A DNA stretch of 64,000 nucleotides from Aquilaria yunnanensis (Eukaryota > Streptophyta > Magnoliopsida > Malvales > Thymelaeaceae): contig CM077594.1 of NCBI GenBank assembly GCA_039654915.1, positions 13,887,001 through 13,951,000 of the forward strand, written 5' to 3'. This document shows, one piece after another, positions 48,024-60,640 of the stretch. Below the pieces are notes generated by a model. That model did no database searches, had not been told where the DNA came from, and worked only from the letters and a program-made list of their open reading frames with translations. How positions within the stretch are numbered: the stretch's first letter is position 1; the number at the start of each line of letters is the position of its first letter. The position numbers were made by a program, and so were the translations under genes.

Positions 48024-49567
48024 TTTTTTAGAAAATTTTATTTTTTAAAATTGCATATATAAATAATTATAAAAAATTAGTTGCTTTTAGTTATTAAAAG
48101 CGATTTGTTAAACAAATAGAGTGTTTGGCTTTAATGGCATCAATTCTAAATAAAAAAAATTAAAAATAAAAATATTGAGTTTTTCAATTAAAAATATATA
48201 TATTTTCTTTTGTTTTGTATTTGCCTATTTGGGTGTCAATACCAAATGAAAAAAGCCTGACGTATATGTATTTACGGGGTTAGACAAATGAAGCGAAAAA
48301 TGGTGCGAGGCTGCGACTTTATTGTTGTCGTTACTGTTACCGTTGCCAATTCTTGGGTCCCAAGCAACGTCACTCTACTGGTCTACTCTGGTAGAGGTTG
48401 TCCAATATTACGCTCTGCATTACATGTGTGGTACGTGTGAAATATACCATCATTGAAAACAGTACTACAGCCATGTTCCTTCCCCGGAGATGGTGACCAA
48501 ACCTCGCGCGCCGTATGCCGCCGACTCTCTTCCACCAAGCCACCTCACTTTCAAGTTGCTCTTGATCTTTGTTTGGCGTCAACCAAGTGATTATGATGTT
48601 TATAATCTGCCAACAGCTCTTGATCATCTATAGCGGAAATATGTTGACAGTGTTATCACTTATCAACCCTGGTCTGGCCTGACCAATTGAATCGTTTAGA
48701 CTACAACTTGGGGGACAAAGCAGTTAATTTGTCACTTTAAACTTACTTAGGTCAAAACCTGATCAAATGTGGAAGGCCAGTGATCTGTTCATCTCGGTTC
48801 ACCCAGTTCACATTTTTTTTTTTTTTGTAATATAGGCTTTGCAACTTAGCTCACTTAATTATGTTAGGCTAATGTTATGTTGACCCAAAAATAAAAACAA
48901 AATCAAAGTTAAAAGAACGCAAATGACAATGGAGGAATGTAAATAAAGTTGCTTAAAAGTTAAAAGAAGCAGAGAGGGATGAAGGCAAACCAAAAACATC
49001 TTTTGGAATACTGAGGATTTCAACTTTAAAATAGTTAATTATTATTGAGGATTTTAACTTTAAAATTTGAATGATTGATTATACACTTAGCTTATTGGAC
49101 ATTAAGATTATGTGTTATTTTCTTATAAAATATAAAATAGTAAAGAGTTATATGATCTATGTATAACAAAACATGGAAGCATGTTATATTCTAGATAGTA
49201 GAAACAAAACATGTTTAATAGAATGCGAGAATGTTTCAATTCAAAGGTTGTTACACATTACAATTGCCCTAATCAGTTAAATTGATTGACCCACCATTAA
49301 CCTACCTTTTCATGTTGCTCTTGGGGGCAGAGCTTGACTATGTTGGTAGTTGTCATTCGCCGTTGTGAGCATTACAATCGTGGTCATCATTCGCCTAGGT
49401 CAAATCTCTAAACAACAGACATCCAAGCCCGTTGCTCGCCTAAATAGGTATTTGAGCTTAATGATTTCTTTAAGTTTTGGTTAAAAAGGATATAAATGAG
49501 TTATAAACAAACTTATAATTCCAGCCAATCTCAAAACTATTTGTCTATATCAAATATGAAAATACTA
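48024..49567. other. Intergenic DNA, no gene recognised
   Basis: A minus-strand ORF of 85 codons at 48370-48627 has no recognisable motif. The rest is AT-rich with stops in all frames. Confidence 0.45.
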
Positions 49568-49779
49568 CTCCTTTTGTTCCAGAGTATATGGTTGTTTAAC
49601 TTTTTCACAAAGTTTTAAAAAGTTATATGTTTTATTCGATTGTAGAAAAAATATATGATGAATGGTGAAAAATAAAACTTCATCATTTTATCATTTCCAT
49701 GGATGAATTAAAAGGTATGACCTTATGAAATTATGTGAAAAAGTCAATGTGCAAAATATTTAGAAATAGATGGGGAACA
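49568..49779. mobile_element. Stowaway-like MITE (Tc1/mariner), second copy
   Basis: The 212-bp element is flanked by TA. The left end is ctccttttgttccagagtat; the inverted right end is tgttccccatctatttctaa. Both match the plant Stowaway consensus 'ctccctccgttcctaaatat' in general form. It is non-coding. Confidence 0.6.
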
Positions 49780-49781
49780 TA

Positions 49782-51368
49782 AGGCTAAAATCAGACTGGT
49801 GGAAGCCAAGTGATAAATAAGCAATGCTCACCTTGAAATGAATATCAAGTTTAATTATATGTTCAAATTCTAACTAAAAACCAATATGGATAGGTCGTAA
49901 AGGAGCTTTAAGTTGAACTAAGCTCTAAGTTGTCTATATTCTACCCATACTCATAGTTATGATAGTTTATTTGAGCCTAAACCAATTCGTTGACTTATTT
50001 GAAAGCTAAAGTAACTACAGATAAATATTTTTCTAATTAATTAGAAAAATATTCATTTTAACTTAAGTGAACTGACTTATTTTTATTTTTACATTTTTTT
50101 CACTTAAAACCAATTTCATTTAAAAGTCAATATTATATAGATACAATAATCCATTTGAAAGTAAATTTTCATGATATTGTTAAATTTTTATGAATTTTTA
50201 TTTTTTAATGCCTTAAACTAGAAATTTTCATAAAAATTTAGTAAGTTTGCAAAAATTATATTTTCAATGAATTATTGCAGCTATATAATATTGAATTTTA
50301 ATTAAAATTAGTTTCAGATAAAAGAGATGTAAGAATAGAAATAAGTCACATTGAAGTCAATTAACTTAAATTTAAATGAACTAGTATTAGACTTTTAAAT
50401 TAATTATTGATAAAAATAGGATGTTTTACTAACTTACCTATATTTTTTGGGGTGAAAGTTTCAGGTTTTGGAGTTAAGTTTAGGTCTAAATCTGAAATTA
50501 TTAGGCTCATTGCACAACCTCCAACTGATTTCTCGACCCAACCCGACCCTAACCCGAAATATTTGGGTTAAGACGGAGTCAATTTTAACGAGATATAATT
50601 ATGCCTTCTCTCTAATTGCTTTATCATATGATTTTCTTCTCTTGTTTGATGAACCAAAAAACAGAGAGGAAATGAGAATACTTCTGAGCATTCATTTCCT
50701 TTTCTCATTATAATATCGCATACAAAGCAATGATAAGACAAGGAGCAACAATGATCTAATTTTGTTCTTTTGTTTGGCAAACGAGAAAACAAAGATTAAG
50801 AGAGTACTTTTATTGAACAAAGCCTTAATTTTGCCATTTCAATTTGGTGGCTCCAAAAATGCTTTGTTTTAATCTTAGTGATGGCTAAAAAAGATGAAGA
50901 AGATGGCAACGAGGTGATATATAGAGGTAGGGTGAGCCAGGCAAACGATGAAGGATAGAGCGTTAGGGCCAATGGCAAAGGTAATGAGAGTGAAAGGGAA
51001 TGGCGGCTATCAACTGAAAGTCAGGGAGGTTAGGGATAAATAGGTATGTAGGTAGGTTAGGATGTGAATGGGCTGGGAATTGAGTTGATTTGGGTTAATT
51101 CAAGTTGGGCCCAAACCAACCATTTTTATGATTCATTATATTGGGTTAGGTTTGGGTCAACCCAAAGAGCAATCTTTAGCTCCCTAGCTCGATCAAAACC
51201 TAATATACTGGGTCAAGTTTGGAGTTCAAATCAATTACTTTCATCCTTACCTACTTTGAGGTTAAGGAACATAGAATCTCCTTTTGAATAAAGAATTTTC
51301 CAAGCAATTGGCCTAAAAAAAGAAGTTGCATTTACAAACAACTCAAACATCATTTTAGTACGCAGTAG
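49782..51368. other. Intergenic DNA, possibly TE-derived in part
   Basis: No gene is supported. The motif gggttgggtc and complement aacccgaccc recur at about 50520-50580 and 51080-51230, hinting at a decayed hAT-type element, but no ends could be fixed. Confidence 0.35.
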
Positions 51369-51376
51369 TCAAAGCT

Positions 51377-51869
51377 AGGGGTGATCGGTATTCGGTTTAA
51401 ACCGAAAAACCCAAAAAACCAAAATAACTTGGAAATTCAATAATTCGGTTCGATTTCGGTTAAAGCCAAATAAAAAAAATTTTGGTTTCGATTCAATTTC
51501 GATTTTGGAATTCAGTTGATTCGATAGTTGAATTAACCGAAATTTCTTATACCAGATTTTTTTAAAAATTTTTTTATGAACAATAAAGCTACCAAGTAAC
51601 CCAAATTAGTTTGGATTCTTATTTTCTTTCTTTCCATGGACAATGAATCTTTTATATTGAATAGAATTTGAAAAGAAAAACAATGTCTCTTTCTCATTTC
51701 ATCTCTTATAAAATTTCACTCTCATTTTTTCGGTTAATTCGGTTTGAACTGAACCGAACCAAAATATTTTGGTTCGGTTTGAATTCGGTTTTTTATCATC
51801 CAAAGCCGAAAACTGAATAAACTGACTAATTTGATCCAGTCTAAACCAAAAAAACAGAATAATCACCCC
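51377..51869. mobile_element. hAT-type MITE with cggttcggtt repeats
   Basis: About 493 bp. It begins aggggtgatcggtattcggt and ends ataatcacccc, an inverted pair (ggggtgat). Flanking 8-mers are tcaaagct (51369-51376) and taaaagct (51870-51877), 7 of 8 identical. The interior is filled with cggtt/aaccg repeats typical of plant hAT MITEs. It is non-coding. Confidence 0.7.
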
Positions 51870-51877
51870 TAAAAGCT

Positions 51878-52170
51878 TGAAACTCTTATTCAAGGTTGAA
51901 ATTGTTGTTTTTTTTTTTAAATCTCCGAACCCCTTGGCGGGGTGGATAGAGTTTTGCTTTTCCATAGCCCAAGCCATAATTATAGACATCTTCTCCCTTA
52001 CTCATAAACACTTAAATTTGTAGTGTAATTAATTCTAAGTAAAAGAACTCCAAATTCAACCCTTAACTTTCTCTATAGATATCTCAATAGCTAAGAATTT
52101 AAGCATATTGGAATTAATTTTCTCTTTATTTAGATGCTATATGTATATGTCTAATTATGATATTTTAAAA
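51878..52170. other. Short intergenic DNA
   Basis: Unremarkable AT-rich spacer between two transposable elements. Confidence 0.5.
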
Positions 52171-52179
52171 ATAGTTTAT

Positions 52180-53034
52180 GGCCAAAATGCACATATGGTC
52201 CTCCAACTTTGCTGACTCAAGTGAGTTGGTCATTTAACTTCAACTCAGTGTAACTTAGTCCCTTAACTTTGAAAAATTGAATGAGTTAGTTCCTCAGTGT
52301 ACATAATCACAAATGATGTTTTTTTTTTGCTCCTCGTCGTCAGCTTATCGCTCTAACACCGCCTGATCTCTTCCCCACCGTCGTTGACTTCCTTTTCATA
52401 CCAACCACCTTCTTCTTTTCGTCGTTAGTTTCGCCTCTCCTCCCATCGCGTCAGTTTCGTCTATCATTTCCCATCGATCTCGCATCTCCTCCCATTGGTC
52501 CCATTATCTGTAGAAAATCTCCTGTCGATTCGGTGGCCTCTTGCTAATTCGGAAAATCGTTAATTAGAAAAATTCTCATCAATCTGGAAATCGTTGATTG
52601 GCCACTCGATTGTTCAACACTCTCATTCCGTCATCAATTGAAAAGGTGCTGATTATGGCGGTAGCTGCCAGTGATTTTGTTTCATACAACCCACTTCTCG
52701 CGACACTTAGACAGACGACTTACCTCTGTCAGACGAGTCGTCTTTGTCACTGTGACACCTGACGAGCCGCCTTTGTCACCGTAGCCACGGGAATGCCACC
52801 TGATGGCTCAAATCCATCAGGTAGACAAGCTATCTCTATCACTGTGACTTTAACACTGTGTCATCCTAGAAGACGCTTTCCATCACACCTTAGACTAATT
52901 CGTTTAATTTAGAGAAATTGAGGGACTAACATACTTAATCTAAAAAGTTAGAGGACTAACTTATACTGAGTCATACAAAAAGGACTAATTTGCTCGAGTT
53001 TGTCTAGTTGGAGGACCATATGTGAATTTTGGCC
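52180..53034. mobile_element. Mutator-like long-TIR element with GC-rich interior (855 bp)
   Basis: Perfect 9-bp direct repeats atagtttat flank it (52171-52179 and 53035-53043). The inverted ends run about 115 bp, each beginning ggccaaaatgcacatatggt or ggccaaaattcacatatggt and then 'cctccaact'. The interior (about 52330-52870) is GC-richer, with cgtcgt/tcgtcg repeats and no ORF of note. It is the best-bounded Mutator-type element in the window. Confidence 0.9.
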
Positions 53035-53043
53035 ATAGTTTAT

Positions 53044-54628
53044 ACATGAAACATTTCAAAATGTTTTCACCAACCAATTCCATTGGCACAAGAGAATGTT
53101 ACTGGATTGCTGGCAAGTTAGAAATAGGCAATTTATCCCACTATTTATAATAAAGCAGCTATATGATGAACTCGATCTACGCTTTACACTCATATTATTG
53201 TAGTATTTATAAAATTATCACCATGTTTTGAATCGCCAAAAAAGGGAAATAAACACCACCTACATAAGAGGGTGACCACGCCTTAAATAGCATATCTTAT
53301 GAAATGAACACCATTACATCGAATAATACCTTTCTATAGAAAGAATGCTACATTATGTTAAGATGAACACTATTTTGTATCTTGATATTTTCAAACTGCA
53401 AACATGTTATTACTATTAAATTATCTACAATATATTACAGAACAGTACATCTTATTAAATGAATAACATATTAGAAAACATCATATTTATATAAATAAAA
53501 CATGATTGATGACCATTAAGCTCAGGAGCTTCAAGAGTATCTTTGGACCCATTGAAGATAGGCATGGGACCCATAACAAGGAATAGAGCCAAAGACAGGC
53601 AAAGAGCATTTTAAGCTCTTATTGTGGAGCACTTGAAGCCCTTCTAAGCAATTTCAGCTTGCAGCCAACCTATAAGTGTCTAAGACCCTAAACACTTCAT
53701 TTCATTCAATATTTTGGAGATTCAAAATGGAGAAACCAAGACCCCATAGAGCCCTAACCCCTGACCGGACATAAGAGACACAAGGCAAAACCCCATAGAG
53801 CCCTAAGGGTGCACCCGAAAGCCCCTTTGGAGTCTCATCTAGCCTTTTTAGTATGTCCGTGTGATTTTTCCAATTTTTCTTAGTTAGTTTGAGTTTTCTA
53901 CATGTTTTTAGGTTAAAAAACATATTTGTGGAACATGGTACTCATACTAAACAAATATTGTTAATTTTGGAAGAAATACTGTTCATAAATAATAGTGTTT
54001 GATTCATTAAAAAATGTTGTTCTCTTCAGACAAATGTGCTATTTAAGGAGCTTTGACAATTTTGTAGATAATATTGTTTGGTTCATTAAAAAATATTATT
54101 CTCTTCAGGTAAATATGTTATTCTGTGAAATATTGTTCCCTCTAAATAAATGTACTATCCAAGGAACAGTGATAATTTCATAAATGTGACAAAAATATGA
54201 GTGTAATGTGTAGTCCGAGAGTATTTTATCATTATGTTTTACAATAACTCATAAATGTTTTTATATGTAAATTAATGTCTTTATCTGTAAATATTTTTTA
54301 GTATAAAAAACAGTTGTAACTAATTATCTCTTTATTTCCTGGGAATTCAATCGATCTAGCTGGATTATGCAATTAGTTATCTCTCTTTTTCTTAATCATC
54401 CCATTCCGGTCAAGTCATAAATCTACCTCATGACCTTAATTTCAAAACATGAGATATTGACATATTCAACGTTACAAAATGGTGAATGATATTGTAGGCT
54501 TTCTGTTTATTTTGTTTGTATTTGAAATACATCTATCACATCTATCTATTTATGCAATTTTCTCCCCCAATTTTACCATTTCCTCTTATAATAGCTCATA
54601 TATGTACATGTGTATTGAAGTATAAGTA
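53044..54628. other. Intergenic DNA with short repeats
   Basis: 'accccatagagccctaa' occurs twice (about 53739 and 53791). Two degenerate tandem copies of a roughly 80-bp unit (tttgattcattaaaaaatgt..., tttggttcattaaaaaatat...) lie at about 53998-54160. No gene is supported. Confidence 0.5.
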
Positions 54629-55242
54629 AGGTGTTAAACATCATTACCACTAGGTATACCACATCTTGAATTTTTAAGGTGTACTATATGATATATCGCG
54701 CTGTATACCGTTACCGTTTTCATAAAAAAATAAATGCTAAAATATTATTTTAAGTTGACATAATTTGTTTAATAATTTATTTTTACACATTTTATATGTA
54801 TTCTAATTTTTCTCATCATAATTTATCAAATATAAATAAAATATATATGATAGAAGATATTTAGTTGGGGTAGCATGTATCATAAATCCAATTGGGGGAT
54901 ATTGTTCAACACTACAAGGACCTTTAATCTGCTACCATTCATTAAATTTTTGTATTCATTAAGGAAAGTAACAAAAAACTAAAAGTAAATGTTTATTTTA
55001 TGATATGTGTATTATTTATATTTTAATGTTTTATATATTTATGATATTTTTTATGTAAAAAGGAAAAAAATAGCAGCAAAAAAATAAAATACCGCGGTAC
55101 GTACCACGTGACATTTGCAATATACCATGGTTTTTTTATTGAATGCATACAAAAAGTAAGCGATGTGCGATATATCGTGTGATAAAATAACAAAATGTGA
55201 AAATATTTGTGCCGAATAACACGCATCCGCGGTATTTAACAC
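54629..55242. mobile_element. Probable degenerate hAT-like element
   Basis: The left end carries gtgttaaacatcattacc. The right end, inverted, reads gtgttaaataccgcggatgc. Flanking 8-mers tataagta (54621-54628) and tatgagta (55243-55250) agree at 7 of 8, though the left terminus has two extra bases before the repeat. The interior has recurring tataccg/gatatatcg motifs. It is non-coding. Confidence 0.45.
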
Positions 55243-55250
55243 TATGAGTA

Positions 55251-57530
55251 TGAGAGAAGAAGCTGCAAAATTTAGACAACTTATTGAGATTTGCTTAAAC
55301 TGTGGATTATTTGCATATTTTTTGGACTTTTTATTCAAAATTAGTGTTATCTGTTTAAATTTCTATAAAGATTTAAAAGTAAATTACATTGTTTGTCAAG
55401 AGTTATTTTGATAAAGAATAATGTACTCATACATCGAAATATTCATATTTAAAAAAAACTAAAAAGTGATAAATATTCTTGCAGAGTATATTTAATCAAA
55501 TTTATGATTACATCAATTGTAGGGTGACATTAAAAAATTTTCTAGTTATATATTTTTCTTTTATTAAAATATTAGTACTACAAATTACAAGTCAAACCAA
55601 CAGTAACGCAATAATCCCCGTACTGGAACTACTGTAGAATTGTTGAAAGATGAAGCAACAGGTCATCCACATTCGACCACGGTATTGACCCCCTGGACCC
55701 TGGTTCTGGCCTTGGTGGTGGTGGCTGTGCCCACAGGGACATGGCCTGCCTGCTGGAGCAATCATATCTCGAGTAGGAGTAGGAGAATTTTCTTAAGAAG
55801 TTTCTTAAAAAAGTGATTACGCGTTGATTCGGAACAATTACCAGCAAATGGGTTCCGTTAATGGTTTTCTGGTTCTGCTGGGGACAAGTACACCTTTTTC
55901 TTTCTTGAGTACCCAAAAAAAAAAAAATGCCATCTTGTTTTCATAAAATGAGAAACGTACGTTTTACGCTCTAAAACCTTTTGTACTTTGCTTAATCAGT
56001 TCTGAACTCATCGATTTGCCAAATAAATTCTAAAATTTAAAATTATTAACTGCGTTAGCTTTCAATGTTCCACACTTTGCCGAATTAGTCATAAAACTTA
56101 TGCTTCTGATAAAAAAAAAATGCTGACGCGGTATTTCAATATTATCTCTAGTGAATTAGATTGACACTTTCCAAACTTTTAGTGACCGTTTGAAAATTGT
56201 CAAAAAAATTGGGGAATAAATTGGACGCTAAATAATAATACTGGGCACACTGTATAATTTCTAAAAAGTTAAGAAGTCTATTATTATTTTCTCAAATTTT
56301 GGAATGAAATAATTTGAAATTTCATGGATCAAGATGAACATTGTGCCCTACTCTACAGAACTCTAATTTGACCAAAACTTTTCTATCCATTAAGGATCAG
56401 TATGTTGGATCAGCTTTTAGTATTTTTATACCCGCCGCATTGCGCTCCATACTCCTTCATTCCCAAATTTTGGATAATGAAAATAAAGCCCTTGATCTTG
56501 AGTTATTATGATTTGTCCTTACAGTTTTCTAAGAAATACTCAACTTTAGTCCCCAATTTTTTAATACATTTTTGAATAAGTCAATAAAATTTGAAAAGTA
56601 TTAGTTTGGTTAGATAACCCTGTTATGTGGCCTATCAACATTTTCCTTCAAAACCAAAAGAATTATGAGTGACTTGCAAAACTGCAAAAGATTTAGGACG
56701 ATTGATGATTTTATATTTTAGGATTTATCTAAAAATAAATGAATTTTATGACTGACCTAGCTAAATATTTTTTTTTTTTAAAGACTTATAGCAAATTTAT
56801 TTTCACTCAAGTGAACTTGACCTCTTGTTATTTTTCATAGTTTTACCTAAAATCAATTTTATTTGAAAATCAATATTAGTTAGGTGTAATAATTGATTAT
56901 AAAATTTTTATGATATTATAGAATTTTTATGAATTTTTTAGAAAATAAAAAAGAGAAATTCATAAAAATTTAATAATATCATAAGAATTTTTAGTTTTTT
57001 ATATTAAAAAAATATTAGGTTCAATAAGAGTTCGAGCTGAATAGTACTAGGCTCAAAACTCAATTTGTTAAGAGTTCAAACTTAAAATGAAGTCTAAAAC
57101 TCATTAGACTCGACTAAATAACAAAAAAAATCAAGTTTGAGTCCAAACTGTTTAAGGAAAGTCTCAACTCATTTCCACCCTTATTGCCGATACATTTAGA
57201 ATAATGATTTTAGATTTTTAGAGGTGTGTGTTTGTGTGTTTAAGGCTTTAAGCTTTGCTATTAGGACTGAGAGGTAAGAAAGTCCACATTAGTTAGAATA
57301 ATGGTAATACACTTATAGCACCTTCCCTCCTGATAAGTAAAGTGAGTATGTGATTCCACTGTTTTTACCGTGTGATGTTAAGTTTGTTGCTACACGAATT
57401 ATGATTGTTGCCCACATGAGAAAACCGGTGCATGCCAATCATATCTCAAAGCACCATGAAATGAATCCGTATTTTATTTATTGAAACATTTTTATCATCT
57501 TACTGTGGTATGGTGGATGAATTAGTAAGG
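55251..57530. other. Intergenic DNA, no gene recognised
   Basis: A minus-strand ORF of 95 codons at 55629-55916 is Pro/Arg-rich near its end but shows no domain I know. The rest is AT-rich without intact frames. Confidence 0.45.
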
Positions 57531-57533
57531 AAA

Positions 57534-57630
57534 ATGCCATCATAATCTGTGATGGATGTAAGCCATTAGATCTGTGAGACCACAGATCTAACGACTCACA
57601 TCCATCACAAATCATAAGATAGCATAATGG
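57534..57630. repeat. Foldback hairpin (arms about 36-45 bp, 4-nt loop)
   Basis: 57541-57576 pairs with 57581-57616 at 30 of 36 positions, and all six differences are transitions. The loop is agac. Pairing continues weakly outward to about 57534 and 57627. It may be a small foldback MITE or could be transcribed as a miRNA-like hairpin; nothing in the sequence decides between these. Confidence 0.7.
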
Positions 57631-57728
57631 TCCAAATGATAACTAACAGTGGTGGTTTATAGGTCGGTGGCATGTGTTTAAATTAGATGAAGCGATAGCA
57701 TAACCAAACTGGGATGAGTAGCTGAGGT

Positions 57729-60640
57729 CAGAGATGGGCGCTGGGTAGGCCCGACCTGGAACCGGCTCGGACTGGGCGGGCCTAGGTCTGGGTTGAGTAG
57801 GACCGGGCACGAACTTGGGGGGGGGGGGAGGGGTGTGTTTTTAAAAAAAAAAATTAAAGACATAATTAATTATATATGTAATAAATATTTTTAAGAAAAA
57901 AAGACTACATCTAGTGCAAAGTTTTATTAAGTAAAAAAGCCAAATGACACTTACAAATTATTAAAACGGGCCTTACATTTTAGAATGGTAAAAACATTTC
58001 AAAAATAATGAAAAATAAAAACCTATGATCTGTGTTTAACAGCATAGTCAGATCAAATACAAACTACATGTATGATTAAAAAAAAAAGTTTAAGTCTCAG
58101 TATCGGATATTACCTCATCATCTGAACTCTTTTGGTTGCACACACATACTTCCATTGCCTCTGGTGTCAATCTTAATCGTTTATCTGATATCACCCGTTT
58201 TCTCACACTAAATGCTGCCTCAGATGCTACGGTGGAGACTGGAACGACAAGAATCTCCTATGTGATTATCAACAAGATTGAAAACCTTGATATCTTTTGT
58301 TTCCACTACTCCAATATGTCAACATCGCTCGGCTCAAACGATGTATTGAGATAGTCATCGACTTCAGCTAGTTTCGATATTGTCGGTCAAGGACACTTGA
58401 GCATTTGAAGGGATAGGTTGAATCTTGATGGAATTGATCTCCTTGGAGGCGTGGTTTGAGGAGCTTCAGATCTTACCTTATCCGAATGCCGCTCACAATA
58501 TAACTTGTACAAAGAATGCAAGTACTCGGAAGTAGTAGCAGATATAGTCAAAACATTTATATGAGACATTTCTAAATAAGTATGATAAATTCCTTCAAAT
58601 AATGTAGTTGTACCCGTTAATTTGACATATGGGTCAAGCAAAAAAGCAACTAAAAAGATAGGTAGAATCTTTTCAAAATACTGAAGCTACTTAGCCCGTA
58701 CGGCTTTGATCGTTGGTTTTAACAACTTATTATCTTTAAACTGATGTAAGGCATATGTAATGTTCAATAAATGAAGCAAAACTTGATGAATTGTTAGGTA
58801 GTAAACACTAGAGAAAAATTTAGTAGCATCGTAAAAATACTTAAGCAATTCACCTGTTTTAGAACATTTTTCTCATATTTCAGTCGTAAAGAATTCACAA
58901 CCCATTTTTAAGTTCATAAAATGCGTCAACAAATTTGAATATGAGTATGCATCTTGCAATATTAAATATGTGAAGTTTTAGCGGGTTAGGCAATTCAATT
59001 TAAACTGTTTCTAAGAAAATAATTTTTTATTTTCAAAACAAAAACTTTTAAATTCACGAAACACAGCGAGTTTTAATTTCAAATACGTCAATGAGTTCTG
59101 AATAAACACAATTTCATTTTAGAGAACTTCAAAACCCTTTTGCATACAAAGGTTCAAAATATGGCACATGCATCTAATGTGAAAGGATGCACCGTTGAGA
59201 TGTGGTTTCAATGCTTTACTCAAAAGGCGAGTGACAACATCATTGTTTGAAGCATTATCAAATAAAATGCACAAGACTTTATCAGCACAAAAATAATCAC
59301 GTAAAGTTTCTAAGATGTAATTGAATATGTAATAATCAGTATGCTTAGTTTTAATGACCTTAAATGATTAAATTCACTTTTGCATAACTCAATCAAAATC
59401 AATTCAATAAGAAGTAACACATTAAAATGATTGACTTATAAGTGATATCCACATATCAGAAGTAAGTGCCACACAATGATCAAGAGCAACAAAGTAGGCT
59501 TGTAAATTTGATTTTCCGGCTTCAAATAGTTTAAAGCTTTCCTTTCTAGCTGTTTTCCCAGACACTTTTTAAATGTAAGATTTAATTGTGATTTAATCCA
59601 AGATTCCATATGCACATCTTCAGCCTGAAAAAGGTTTTTCAGTAAGCATCATCCAATTTATCATGTCTTCTTTATAAGATTGTTGATTAAAATGAAATAT
59701 ACTTGATCCGCTGGTGCCGATTGTACTCCTAAATTGTGTTTATCCTCTAGAACTAGTGGTGAGGACATTAGCATGTTGATTTTCAATGTGACACTTTAGC
59801 GTTTCGGTGCCGGAATTCTTTTTATACATAAATTTTTCCTGCAATGTTTGCATTTTCTATACCTCTACTCTCCTTCATGTACAGGCTCATAATGCTCTCA
59901 AGCCCAAGCAGTTAGTCTCAAGGATTTACCTTTTGTTTGGGTTTTCTCTACAACGGGTTCACGACTTATCAGCGTCGATTATGTTGATGGATCCTTACCC
60001 AGTATAGCATCTACCTCTTCAACATCATCATCTTTATAATTAATCGTTGAAACCCAAATTGTAATTCATCATATCGATATTGGCATCATCGTCAAGCAAC
60101 TCCTTGATAAAAATGCCTTTGTCAGCTAGCCGAGAACGACAACGGAACAAGCCTCAAAGGCTGGTGGTGCAAAAAGATGAAGTCTTCGTTGACTTGCCTT
60201 TTCCTCTTGAAGCCATCACTCATGAAATAATAGTAGTGATTAAGGTAAAATTATAAGGAGATTATGAAGATATTAGATGAGGATTAGTAACAAATTTGGA
60301 AGAGATTATGAAAAAGCTTAAATACTTGAGAGAATGTAGAAGAAAAAGAAAAGAGATTGAGTTTTGGTGTGAGGGTAGAGTGGAAATGACATTGGTATTT
60401 ATGGGGGGGCTAAAAAATTATTTGGACAAAAAAATCTTTCAAATTTAGTTGTTGGGATGAGTGAAAATAGAATTTTGGGGTTACAATGGAGCAGAAAACT
60501 GTTAGAGAACTTACTGTGTAATTAACACATTTTTTTTTTTTTACAAGTGGCCGTTGAAGGAGCTGTTGGAGGTTCCAGCCCTGGCCTGGCCCGGACCAGA
60601 CCGGCCCATATGGGTCCGGGTTACTGAGTCGGGCCGAATC
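57729..60640 (-). mobile_element. Degenerate hAT transposon (right end not resolved)
   Basis: The proposed left end is cagagatgggcgctgggtag, followed by the ggcccgacc/gggcgggcc subterminal motifs usual in plant hAT elements. Similar GC-rich motifs (ggcccggacc, ggtccgggtt) lie at 60580-60640 on the other side. The decayed transposase gene lies between them on the minus strand. No convincing 8-bp target duplication was found, so the right boundary is approximate. Confidence 0.55.
58095..60225 (-). pseudogene. hAT-family transposase pseudogene (BED finger, dimerisation domain)
   Basis: On the minus strand, fragments in the proper order match plant hAT transposases of the Ac/RICESLEEPER type. 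Near 60225 is a start-like MSDGFKRKRQV. About 59760-59850 carries remains of a BED zinc finger (KCKHC ... HIENQHA). About 59450-59480 has TSDMWISL and 59160-59270 has FDNASNNDVVTRLL and FHIRCMCHILNL, both in the RNase H-like core. 58560-58641 has LDPYVKL. 58100-58270 has VPVSTVASEAAFSVRKRVIS, the C-terminal dimerisation motif. Frameshifts and stop codons separate these segments, so the gene cannot make an intact protein. Confidence 0.88.

Noticed and set aside
55629..55916. 95-codon minus-strand ORF with Cys and Pro-rich parts
   Set aside because: No recognisable domain, no splice context and low-quality composition.
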